Assembly (NCBI GenBank): GCA_039820545.1
Contig: JBCBPW010000016.1
Location: 29,390-93,389 of the forward strand
DNA from: JALEFZ01 sp039820545
Lineage (GTDB): Bacteria; Bacteroidota; Bacteroidia; J057
Reading direction: 5' to 3'
DNA length: 64,000 nt
Shown here: positions 33,563 to 41,744 of the stretch, piece after piece
Layout of the letters: every line of letters starts with the position of its first letter
Numbering within the stretch: the first letter of the stretch is position 1
Made by a program: the position numbers and the translations under genes
Notes under the pieces: model-generated
What the model was told of the DNA's origin: nothing
The model's database searches: none
What the model saw: only the letters and a program-made list of their open reading frames with translations

Positions 33563-36070
33563 CTATTTTTTAGGCTCAATAGGGCCCAGATTCACTTTCA
33601 TCTCCAATGAGATGAGGCGTCCGATCACGGGAGAAGCGACAAACTCGCGTACTTCTGTATTGAACAAGTTGCTTACCTGTGCAGAGACCACCAGCTTATT
33701 GTCCAAAAGCTTGACACCCGCTGCTATGTCTACGTTGACAAAACCTCCGAGCGGTCCATAGTTCCATGTTCTGCCGACACGTGCATTCTCGATGACTGGA
33801 GCACCTCCTACCGTCAACTCCTCATTGGTTGCAGCTGCGACATTGATCCCTGAGAAGAAATCATAAGCTTGTACCCAGCGCACAAAAGTATTGGCGAAGA
33901 ATTTGTCGTTTCTGAAGTTCAATCCTAGTCCCAGCTTATTCGCAGGGGTGTTGATGGGCAAATCTGTATCTGTTACCTTTCCATCTCTGTTTCCATCATT
34001 GGCAAGGTCATCTTCGTTGAGGTCAAAGCCAAAGAAGGAGTAGTTCAAGAGAGCGTCAAAATTCTTATTGAGTACATAGCGCAGTCCGACGTCCACTCCA
34101 TACGTACTTACACTGCCAAAGTTGAGGTAGGTCAGTACGAAGGCAGCCCCTGTTTCGGGTGTTCCAGGAATAATATCTTGAATGGGTTCTTCTCCACGCG
34201 AAACAACAGGATTATCTGCACTGGCGATATTCAAAGCTGGACTCAAGAAATCTCTAGAAATGTTGTAATAACCATTTACATCTACAAATAGCTTCTCGGC
34301 CACAACTCCTTTGTATCCTACTTCGAAAGTTTGAATCTTTTCTACCTGTAGCGGGTCGATGGTAGATCCGTCAGCTAGCGTGAACCCTTGCCCATTGCCC
34401 AGCAGCAGACCACCGAAGATATTGCCTTCCAGATTCAGGATCGTAGGTGCTGCGATACCCTGTGAGTAGGTCAAACGAACGGCACCGTTGGGTACGAAGG
34501 CAACAAAGGCCGCTTTGGGAATCAGGTTGAAGCCGTAGAGGCTGTGATTGTCTGCCCGTAGCGCCCCCATCAACTTACCGAAGGTGCCGAGCTTATATTC
34601 ACCTTGTGCATACACACCGACCTGGCTTACAACTACCGCGCTGTCTGCGTTGCGGTCCAAGAGGTAGGTTCCCTGGCTATTGGCGAAGTCGAGCTGATAC
34701 TGTACACCTCCGATCAGGGACAAGTTGCCCCACGTCTGGTTGCCCTGCAATTCACCATTAAAGCGACGAGAATCATCAATAAACAAGGCGCCACGATTCA
34801 AGGGAACCCCGATGCTAGGTGTATCTACATTCAATGGGAACCATGCCGTACGATAGGATGCCTCACGCGCTTCTTCTTCGCTAAATCCTGCTGCGATATA
34901 AGACTGATAGTTTTGGGTACGCTGGTTGATCGCGTAGGTAGAGTCTGTACGGGATTGGGTGAAGTAGGCCTGGGCAAAGATACGGGGTGATTGATACTTC
35001 AACTGGTAGTAGTGAATACGCCAATCTTTGATCTGATTACGACCTGCATTGGTTTGGGCGAGGTTGTTGCTATTAGAGTGTCCTGTCTGGAAAATAAGGT
35101 CATGATTTTCCTTAGGTGTATAAATCAACTGCCCTTCTGCACGAGCCGCGTTGAAGTCTTGATTGAGGTCCAGTTCATTGAAGGGAAAGCCTCCAATGTA
35201 AACGGTATCTACATAGTCAAACTCTGTCCCTTGGGTATATTCTCCTGTGACCTTAAATGCCAGTTTATCTTCTATTAGTACCTGCGCATGGCGGAAGCGT
35301 CCAGTCAAGACATTCTGATTTCCTCCTCCCAGCGCGATGGTTGTTCCAGGGTAGTCACGGGGATCTTTTGTGATGGTATTGACCAATCCATTGTGTGCAT
35401 TGGGACCATAAAGTGCTGCAGCAGGACCTAGGATGATCTCAACTCTTTCGATGTCCTCCTTTACGACTGTACCTAATGAACCAAAGGGAAGACCAGTCGC
35501 TATCAAAGTCGATAGACGACCATCATTCACCTGTAGATTCTTGGGATTAAAGGCACTGTTAAACCCTCTGACGTTGAGACCTGTGCCCAGAACTCCTGAG
35601 CGAACGAAGTCGACCCCCTTAGTACGACCTGCCAATTCTCCTACATTGAAAGAAGGAAGTTCTGCAATCTGCTGGGGGCGGATAACATTGATGGTAGCAG
35701 GTGCCTGCGTGATTTTTTCAGGTCTTCGAGAAGCGGAAATAACGACCTCTTCTCCAAGTACATCTTCAGACGATAATGTGACATTCAATGTGACTACATC
35801 ACCTTCTGTCAATGTCACCTCTTCTGTTTTCTCTGTGTAGCCGATATAGGAAATGACCACTTCAAAGGTCCCTGCTTTCAGATCGCGCAATTCATATGCG
35901 CCATTAGCGTCTGTATTCGCTCCTTTGTTTTGGTCCTTGACTCTGACACTGGCTCCTTCTAGTCCTTGTTTGTCTGGACCTGTCACCTTTCCAGAAAGTA
36001 CGGCATTTTGGGCAAATGCAAAGCTGATCATGCCACCCAGCATGAGCAGGGTAAGTAAGATGCGATTCAT
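33563..36070 (-). CDS. TonB-dependent receptor with N-terminal carboxypeptidase-like domain
   Basis: This product has 835 residues from the ATG at 36070, with a signal peptide (about 1-21, AFAQN). A CarboxypepD_reg-like domain (about 22-110) is followed by a TonB plug (about 120-240; INVIRPQQIAELP and the RVEIILGPAAALYGPNAHNG motif) and a barrel to the C-terminus. The GPAAALYG plug motif is that of classical siderophore/cobalamin-type receptors rather than of SusC. The ligand is unknown. Neither a SusD partner nor a periplasmic binding protein lies nearby. It ends just before a hairpin terminator and has its own 265-bp upstream region. Confidence 0.87.
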   Translation of the reverse strand: MNRILLTLLMLGGMISFAFAQNAVLSGKVTGPDKQGLEGASVRVKDQNKGANTDANGAYELRDLKAGTFEVVISYIGYTEKTEEVTLTEGDVVTLNVTLSSEDVLGEEVVISASRRPEKITQAPATINVIRPQQIAELPSFNVGELAGRTKGVDFVRSGVLGTGLNVRGFNSAFNPKNLQVNDGRLSTLIATGLPFGSLGTVVKEDIERVEIILGPAAALYGPNAHNGLVNTITKDPRDYPGTTIALGGGNQNVLTGRFRHAQVLIEDKLAFKVTGEYTQGTEFDYVDTVYIGGFPFNELDLNQDFNAARAEGQLIYTPKENHDLIFQTGHSNSNNLAQTNAGRNQIKDWRIHYYQLKYQSPRIFAQAYFTQSRTDSTYAINQRTQNYQSYIAAGFSEEEAREASYRTAWFPLNVDTPSIGVPLNRGALFIDDSRRFNGELQGNQTWGNLSLIGGVQYQLDFANSQGTYLLDRNADSAVVVSQVGVYAQGEYKLGTFGKLMGALRADNHSLYGFNLIPKAAFVAFVPNGAVRLTYSQGIAAPTILNLEGNIFGGLLLGNGQGFTLADGSTIDPLQVEKIQTFEVGYKGVVAEKLFVDVNGYYNISRDFLSPALNIASADNPVVSRGEEPIQDIIPGTPETGAAFVLTYLNFGSVSTYGVDVGLRYVLNKNFDALLNYSFFGFDLNEDDLANDGNRDGKVTDTDLPINTPANKLGLGLNFRNDKFFANTFVRWVQAYDFFSGINVAAATNEELTVGGAPVIENARVGRTWNYGPLGGFVNVDIAAGVKLLDNKLVVSAQVSNLFNTEVREFVASPVIGRLISLEMKVNLGPIEPKK

Positions 36071-36335
36071 AGTAATTCTATCGTTTAGTAGTCTTGTCCA
36101 GGCAGCATACACATTTCAGTTCTTGCTACCGATTTGATTTTATCTGGGGCAAATAAGAGGATTAAATGGGTGATCAATCCACCTAACCCTCCTTTTTGCT
36201 TTTTCCATAAATGAAACTAACGATTATCTTGGGTAGTACGATGAATGGAAATGACAAATCCATCTGTGACTTTTGAATAAAATCTGAATAAAAACAATAC
36301 TAACTTACTGAACAGCAATGTATAAAATAATTAAT

Positions 36336-37769
36336 TCAATGGGTTGACATAAGAGAAAGCTCGTCCTTGAATTTTTGTATGATTGCAGGGGCACATGGCA
36401 TCATTTCATCTAGGGTAAGACAAAGTCTCTCCCATTTGAGAGGATCTATGGTATGGTCTGTCATCGTCTCTCGCAGGCCAGCGAGAAACTGCTTCTCAGT
36501 AATCCTGCCTTCCTTGAACCGTGCCAGCTCGATATACCATGCAAGTACAGGTGAGTAACCTTGACTGAGGCGAGCCTGCTTTTCTTTGTAAAATAGCTTC
36601 TGCAAGCCCGCGATTTTTACTAGTGTTTCATACTTTTCCTGCACGATCAATGCATGAAAATAAGAAGTAAAAAACGTCTGCCACCGCTGAGCAAATATTT
36701 CTTCTCTGTATCCTCTTAGAAATCGTTCTGCATATTTCTGCGCTTGCTCGGGTTGGTAGTTCTGGATGAGGCAGCGGATATATAAAGCGGAATACAATAC
36801 TTTCGTGTGACTGCTGGATATCTCCTTGATCTCCGCCTTGACCCGATCCATCAGGGCTAAAGCTTCTCCTGCCTTTTTTTGTCTGAGCAGAACCCCGCAC
36901 AGATTGTTTACATAATGAAAAAAGTCCGCATTCCTTTGCCTGATAGATAAATACCCATAATAGGTGGCCTTGTCTAGCTCGCCTATCTTCGAATGTAGGA
37001 TCAGTCGATTAGAATAATAATTCAACATGATCCGCTTGGAGTAGCAGAGCCCTTGCTGAAAAAGCCGTTCAATCTCCTGAAAAATCTCGACCAACTTATC
37101 AAATTGGCGATAATTCAGATGCATGAAGGTGAGTCTAATGAACGCATAGTATCGATTCAGGCCGTCCACACTGTCATCCCAGAATATTTCCTTGAGCCAA
37201 TCCTCCCATTGGTTAGACTCTGTATTACTCAGACTATACTGGTTGGTGATGTCGACGGTCGCTTGGTGGAGCTGTTCATATATGTCCTTAGAACGCTGAT
37301 AAGAGGCACGATGTTTCAAGATAAATGCATGTACCTCCTGATGCGCTTTGTGACGCATCCTGACTAGCAAAAACTGTTGGTAATGCTGCGCCAGCTCGTA
37401 TAGCTTCATGAAATAGTAGGCGGGCTGGTCATAGTTCCTGATGGTCCGTAGAAGCTTATTTTCCTCTTGTGGCGTAATCCCATCCATCATGATTTGCTGC
37501 TCCATCTTCGTGATCCACTCGTATTGAAGGTCTACGTCGATGGCATCCAGCTTTTGCTTGACCCAATTTTTGATGCGGGAATATTTTCGCTTGTCTATTT
37601 GCTCATCAAAGGAGATACAGACATCAGGATCGGTCGCATAGCCAACGAGTTGACGTATAATCTGCTGATTTTCTGAATCTTGAAAAGCTTGAATCCGTGC
37701 AATGTAGTACCCTTCGTGCGGAAGGAGTTGGTCACTAAATCGGGTAAATGATAATAGTTTGGGCTTCAA
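36336..37769 (-). CDS. Second large alpha-helical (TPR-like) protein
   Basis: The 477-residue product is cytoplasmic and Tyr/Gln/Arg-rich, almost wholly helical. The centre (about 215-420) shows helix pairs with the spacing of TPR/SEL1-type repeats but no clean consensus. It resembles the protein at 16431-17978 in length, composition and layout; I did not see long identical stretches, so paralogy is a guess. The gene is 38 bp downstream of the FabH-like gene's start-to-stop unit (end 37807), so it could be co-transcribed with it. Confidence 0.55.
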   Translation of the reverse strand: MKPKLLSFTRFSDQLLPHEGYYIARIQAFQDSENQQIIRQLVGYATDPDVCISFDEQIDKRKYSRIKNWVKQKLDAIDVDLQYEWITKMEQQIMMDGITPQEENKLLRTIRNYDQPAYYFMKLYELAQHYQQFLLVRMRHKAHQEVHAFILKHRASYQRSKDIYEQLHQATVDITNQYSLSNTESNQWEDWLKEIFWDDSVDGLNRYYAFIRLTFMHLNYRQFDKLVEIFQEIERLFQQGLCYSKRIMLNYYSNRLILHSKIGELDKATYYGYLSIRQRNADFFHYVNNLCGVLLRQKKAGEALALMDRVKAEIKEISSSHTKVLYSALYIRCLIQNYQPEQAQKYAERFLRGYREEIFAQRWQTFFTSYFHALIVQEKYETLVKIAGLQKLFYKEKQARLSQGYSPVLAWYIELARFKEGRITEKQFLAGLRETMTDHTIDPLKWERLCLTLDEMMPCAPAIIQKFKDELSLMSTH

Positions 37770-37806
37770 GCTGCAATTAGGTTAAGCGTACATAATGAAA
37801 ATTTCC

Positions 37807-38796
37807 CTATACAAAATGAAAGGCTGCACCCGCAAAAGCAAGTCCTCCCCCTGATCCAATAAACATCAACTTATCTCCCTTCTTTACCTTCCCACTATTC
37901 AATGCTTCGTGGAAAGCCATCGGAATACAAGCCGACCCTGTATATCCGTAATGATGCATCACGGTATGGGCCTTTTCCATAGGCTGTCCAAGCTGCTCCA
38001 TGGTCGCTACGATGGTATTATAATTGATTTGTGTAAAGAAGTAATGATCAAAGTCATCGGGCACCATCTCCGCACGCGAAGAGAGGGTATGAGCCATCTT
38101 TGACCACTCCTCTTGATTCAGTGTTTTGGGGAATCGGTAGACAAATTTGAGCAAATGATCCTTGTTTGACACGACCTCCTCGGAAATAGGCTTGTGTGTT
38201 CCCCCTCCATAGATGCCCATCCCATCATGATATTGTCCTTGGGTGTAGAGCATGCTGGATAGATAGCCAGGCGCTCCTTCAGTTCCCTCCAGCACTACTG
38301 CACCCGCTCCATCGGCAAACAAGGTCACTGTTTTTTTATCAGACAAATCAAGATACTTGCTCATATTGTAAGCCCCTACTACCAATGCAAATCGATAGTC
38401 AGGATGAATGCGAAGGTACTGGGTAGCAACATCCAGCCCTGTCACGAAGCCTGCACAGGCAGTATTCAAGTCAAAAGTCCCCGCTTTCGTCGCTCCGAGC
38501 CGATGTTGGACTACAGAAGCAGTCGAGGGGCTGATAAATTCAGGCGTATCTGTCGCAATGATGAGTAAATCGACATCGACAGCTTGCAAGCCCGCATTTT
38601 GTAAGGCAGCTTGCGCAGCATGTAAGGCAAGGTCTGCGGTAGACTCATCCTCATCTGTCCAATGGCGCTCATAGATCTTGGCTACATTTGCTAGCCAAGT
38701 ACTTACGTCTTCTCCTAGTTTCTCATCAAAGTAGGAATTGGGAATGGTGCGAGCGGGCACGTACATCCCTGAAGAAATGATTCTGGCGGTTTTCAT
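37807..38796 (-). CDS. FabH-like ketoacyl synthase III family protein with altered active site
   Basis: The 329-residue thiolase-fold protein has the nucleophile C114 in NTACAG and the C-terminal GSGGGLAFAG segment. In FabH the other catalytic residues are His in a PHQAN-like motif and Asn in a YGNTS-like motif; here these positions read FTQIN (T255) and YGYTGSA (Y285). The family fold is clear, but ordinary decarboxylative condensation may be lost or different. Similar FTQ/YGYTGSA variants may form their own subgroup. It follows a FabG-like gene by 27 bp, suggesting an acyl chain or small ketone pathway rather than general fatty acid synthesis. Confidence 0.8.
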   Translation of the reverse strand: MKTARIISSGMYVPARTIPNSYFDEKLGEDVSTWLANVAKIYERHWTDEDESTADLALHAAQAALQNAGLQAVDVDLLIIATDTPEFISPSTASVVQHRLGATKAGTFDLNTACAGFVTGLDVATQYLRIHPDYRFALVVGAYNMSKYLDLSDKKTVTLFADGAGAVVLEGTEGAPGYLSSMLYTQGQYHDGMGIYGGGTHKPISEEVVSNKDHLLKFVYRFPKTLNQEEWSKMAHTLSSRAEMVPDDFDHYFFTQINYNTIVATMEQLGQPMEKAHTVMHHYGYTGSACIPMAFHEALNSGKVKKGDKLMFIGSGGGLAFAGAAFHFV

Positions 38797-38823
38797 TGAT
38801 TAAGTTTGAATGGAGAAAGGAAA

Positions 38824-39567
38824 TCAGATGGTGATGCCACCGTCTACGCTGAGCGTATGGCCATTGATGAAAGAAGCGGCTTCAGAAGCAAGGAAGACGT
38901 AAGCTTCGGCTATCTCCTCTGGTTTGCCAAATCTGCGGAGCGGCGTACGACTTTCTACACCTTTGATGATCTTCTCAGGGATGGTATCGATCATTTCTGT
39001 AGCAATGAAGCCAGGTGCAATGGCATTGACATTGATGCCCTTTGGACCGAGTTCACGCGCCCACACTTTGGTCATGCCGATGACTCCAGACTTGGTCGCG
39101 ACATAGTTTGTCTGACCAAAATTGCCGTAAATACCTACGACAGAAGAAGCAGAAATGATTTTTCCATAGCCTTTCTCCACCATATGAGGAGCGACAGCAT
39201 GGGTACAATTGAATACCCCTGTAAGGTTGACATCGATGACTTGCTGCCATTTGGTGGGCTCCATTTTGAGAAGAGTCGCGTCGCGAGTGATACCTGCATT
39301 GTTGATAAGGATGTCGATCTGTCCCCACTTCGAGATCACATTTCCAGTAGCGCTGACAACCGATTCATGTATAGCCGTATTCACACTTTCAAAGTAAGCT
39401 TCTGCTCCCAAATCTTGCAGTGCCTGAATCGCTTCGTTTCCCTTTTCCTCATTCAGATCCCAAAGGGCTATTTTGGCCCCTTCTTTAGCAAAAAGAAGCG
39501 CAGTAGCTTTTCCTATACCTTGTGCTCCACCTGTGATGATGGCCACTTTTCCTTGTAGTCTTTGCAT
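38824..39567 (-). CDS. fabG: 3-oxoacyl-ACP reductase-type SDR (FabG-like)
   Basis: The 247-residue short-chain dehydrogenase has the NAD(P)-binding TGGAQGIGK (12-20), an NNAG motif (89-92) and the catalytic S142, Y155 and K159 (SSVVG, YVATK). The spacing is the same as in E. coli FabG. It reduces a 3-ketoacyl thioester with NADPH. The gene directly precedes the FabH-like one (27 bp), so both may work in one route, possibly polyhydroxyalkanoate or a special lipid. It could also be a paralogue of the housekeeping fabG. Confidence 0.85.
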   Translation of the reverse strand: MQRLQGKVAIITGGAQGIGKATALLFAKEGAKIALWDLNEEKGNEAIQALQDLGAEAYFESVNTAIHESVVSATGNVISKWGQIDILINNAGITRDATLLKMEPTKWQQVIDVNLTGVFNCTHAVAPHMVEKGYGKIISASSVVGIYGNFGQTNYVATKSGVIGMTKVWARELGPKGINVNAIAPGFIATEMIDTIPEKIIKGVESRTPLRRFGKPEEIAEAYVFLASEAASFINGHTLSVDGGITI

Positions 39568-39735
39568 TGTCCTTTTTCTTTAGGTAGAATATTAAGCAGG
39601 GAGGGGCTACATATCAAAATGGATCAAAGGAGTATCAGCAGCGACTATGTCTATTTTTTATAGTAAAATCAAAATATATAACTGATTATCAATATTATAT
39701 ATCAACAAATAGACAGGGTTGACAATAAGAATTTC

Positions 39736-40233
39736 TTAGTTTGTTTCTATAGAAAGTTCGAGCATCCACTCCAGCATTGCGGATACCATTTGTACACGAA
39801 TGCTTCTCCGATCTCCTTTGAATGTAAAAGTTCGTGTTTGTATTTTACCTGATCTATGAATGAGTGCAAGGTAGGTCGTTCCGACAGGCTTTTCAGGTGT
39901 CCCTCCATTGGGACCTGCGATTCCCGTCTCTGCGATTGCCCAATTGACCTGCGTTTGAGTGAGGACACCTTGAGCCAACGCTCGGACTACTTCTTGACTT
40001 ACGGCTCCATACTGGATCATGAGATCTTGCTTGACTTTCAAGACCTCTGTTTTCGATTCGTTGCTATACACGACAAATCCTCTATCAAAAACTGCTGACA
40101 CACCAGGAATCGTGGTCATGACGGCAGAAAATAATCCGCCTGTGGTACATTCAGCAGCAGCCATCCGCCAGCCTCTTTTTCGATAAGCCTCAACTACATC
40201 TTCCGCTAGTGCCAACAGTGAATCTGGTACCAT
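39736..40233 (-). CDS. pncC: CinA-family nicotinamide-nucleotide amidase (PncC-like)
   Basis: The 165-residue product is a single CinA C-terminal domain. Family blocks are present: the AEC-TTGG (27-33) motif near the start, GAVSQE, the GIAGPNGG loop and KPVGTTY. Family members deamidate nicotinamide mononucleotide in NAD recycling. The usual AES-x-TGG motif has Ser; here Cys29 takes that place. It stands alone between an AT-rich gap and the manA terminator. Confidence 0.85.
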   Translation of the reverse strand: MVPDSLLALAEDVVEAYRKRGWRMAAAECTTGGLFSAVMTTIPGVSAVFDRGFVVYSNESKTEVLKVKQDLMIQYGAVSQEVVRALAQGVLTQTQVNWAIAETGIAGPNGGTPEKPVGTTYLALIHRSGKIQTRTFTFKGDRRSIRVQMVSAMLEWMLELSIETN

Positions 40234-40286
40234 TTTTTACTGAGTCGTTTGTCTATAGATCTGATAAAAATAGGAAGAAAAAATAA

Positions 40287-40312
40287 CGGCTCTTTAGTAC
40301 TCTAAAAAGCCG
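40287..40312 (-). terminator. Terminator of manA
   Basis: The arms CGGCT...AGCCG (40287-40291, 40308-40312) with further imperfect pairing form a hairpin; on the minus strand it is followed by TTATTTTTT. It lies 30 bp past the manA stop. Confidence 0.7.
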
Positions 40313-40341
40313 ATAATAGAAAAAGTTTGTATCTATTGGGA

Positions 40342-41340
40342 TTATTCATCTATGGGTACCCAAGCTTCCAGCAGATTGATGTGTCCCTCAGGAACAATCT
40401 CTACCTGATCGACAGCGGCAGGGACCAGCATGGCTTGCCCCATCCCTAATTTGTAGGAAGTATCACCTACATTCAAGGTAGCTTTTCCTCCTACAGCCAC
40501 ATAAATCACAAAAGAATCGATGGTTGAATAGTCGCGATTCATAGGGCCTTCCAAGTCTAGCCGATTCGTAACGAAGTAGCGACAGCTGACCAGATTGGTC
40601 GATTGATCCTTTTCAGCTGTGTAGGAAGTTTTGTACTCCTCATATTGTTTGTAATCAATGGCATCTAAGGCTTGTTCTACATGTAGTTCCCGCTTTTTAC
40701 CATCTACTCCTACCCTATCAAAATCGTAGATGCGATAGGTAATATCTGAGGTTTGCTGGATCTCAGCCAGGAGCAAGCCTTTTCCGATCGTATGGACGCG
40801 TCCTGCAGGCAGGAAAAAGACGTCATTTGCCTCTGCTTCCTCCCGATTCAGGATCTCTGTCAATCGACCCGAATCAAAATATTCCTGATATTTTTCCTTA
40901 TCCATCTCTTGATTAAATCCAGAGATCAAAGTTGCTCCTTCATCGGCTTGCATGATGTACCACATCTCCGTCTTGCCAAAGCTATCATGTCTCGCCTGGG
41001 CCATCTCATCGTGTGGATGGACCTGGATAGAGAGGTCATCATTGGCATCAATGAATTTGACGAGTAAGGGAAACCGTGTTCCAAACTTCGCAAAGACTTT
41101 CTCACCAAGGAGTTTACCTTTGTAATTGTCGATAAGATCTGTCAAGGACTGCCCTGCTAGCGGACCTTCAGCTACAACAGAAATATTGCCATCTACCCCA
41201 GAAATCTCCCATGTCTCACCACAATTTCTCAGATCCCCAAAGTTTTTGTTGAGGACAGTCCTGATCTTTTGTCCGCCCCAAAGTTTTTCTTTGTAATGTG
41301 GGTGAAATACTAGTGGATATAAGCCGTTTTGATTTGCCAT
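40342..41340 (-). CDS. manA: Class I mannose-6-phosphate isomerase
   Basis: The 332-residue cupin-type enzyme has zinc ligands Q106 and H108 in QVHPHDE, E125 in KTEMWYI and H183 in PAGRVHTIG. A Lys/Arg substrate contact follows in ITYRIYDFDR. It interconverts mannose-6-phosphate and fructose-6-phosphate in the cytoplasm, supplying GDP-mannose precursors or degrading mannose. The length is that of the short bacterial class (ManA of Bacillus type). It has a terminator behind it. Confidence 0.93.
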   Translation of the reverse strand: MANQNGLYPLVFHPHYKEKLWGGQKIRTVLNKNFGDLRNCGETWEISGVDGNISVVAEGPLAGQSLTDLIDNYKGKLLGEKVFAKFGTRFPLLVKFIDANDDLSIQVHPHDEMAQARHDSFGKTEMWYIMQADEGATLISGFNQEMDKEKYQEYFDSGRLTEILNREEAEANDVFFLPAGRVHTIGKGLLLAEIQQTSDITYRIYDFDRVGVDGKKRELHVEQALDAIDYKQYEEYKTSYTAEKDQSTNLVSCRYFVTNRLDLEGPMNRDYSTIDSFVIYVAVGGKATLNVGDTSYKLGMGQAMLVPAAVDQVEIVPEGHINLLEAWVPIDE

Positions 41341-41744
41341 TATGTGTTTGTGTTCAAATTAAGGAAAGAAATATAAAAGCTTTCGAGGAAGGATGGAGCG
41401 AAATACGGGGCAGAAGTTGAAAATTTGTAATGACTGGCTCAAAAGAATTTCATGAATTGGCAAGATTGAATTTCAGGAGACTCTCAGAGTTTTGCCTATA
41501 TTCGAACTTGTTTAAACAAAAAGCGATTTTGCCTAGCTAATAAATGAGAAATGTAACGTGGGATATAAATTTATGTAGACTAGATTATTTGCTTTAGTCA
41601 TCTGACCTACAGAAAACGCCCCATTTTATCTACATCTTCTTTTCAGCGTTTGACAAAAAAATCAGCTGAACATGAAAAGAAAGTATACAAATGGTCCATA
41701 CTTTCAGTCTGACGTCTTCATTAGCTAAAAATCTATTTCTGAAT
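41341..41744. other. Intergenic region manA / PIG-L gene
   Basis: These 404 bp are a divergent promoter region. A reading frame for the downstream gene stays open 54 bp before the chosen start. No ORF with family resemblance and no convincing TAnnTTTG motif are seen. Confidence 0.5.

Noticed and set aside
34604..35278. Reading frames on the + strand within the second TonB receptor gene
   Set aside because: They lie within a complete receptor gene on the minus strand and lack domain features.
38806..39558. Long + strand reading frame opposite fabG
   Set aside because: It mirrors the fabG-like gene over its full length, has no family resemblance, and the minus-strand frame has all SDR motifs.
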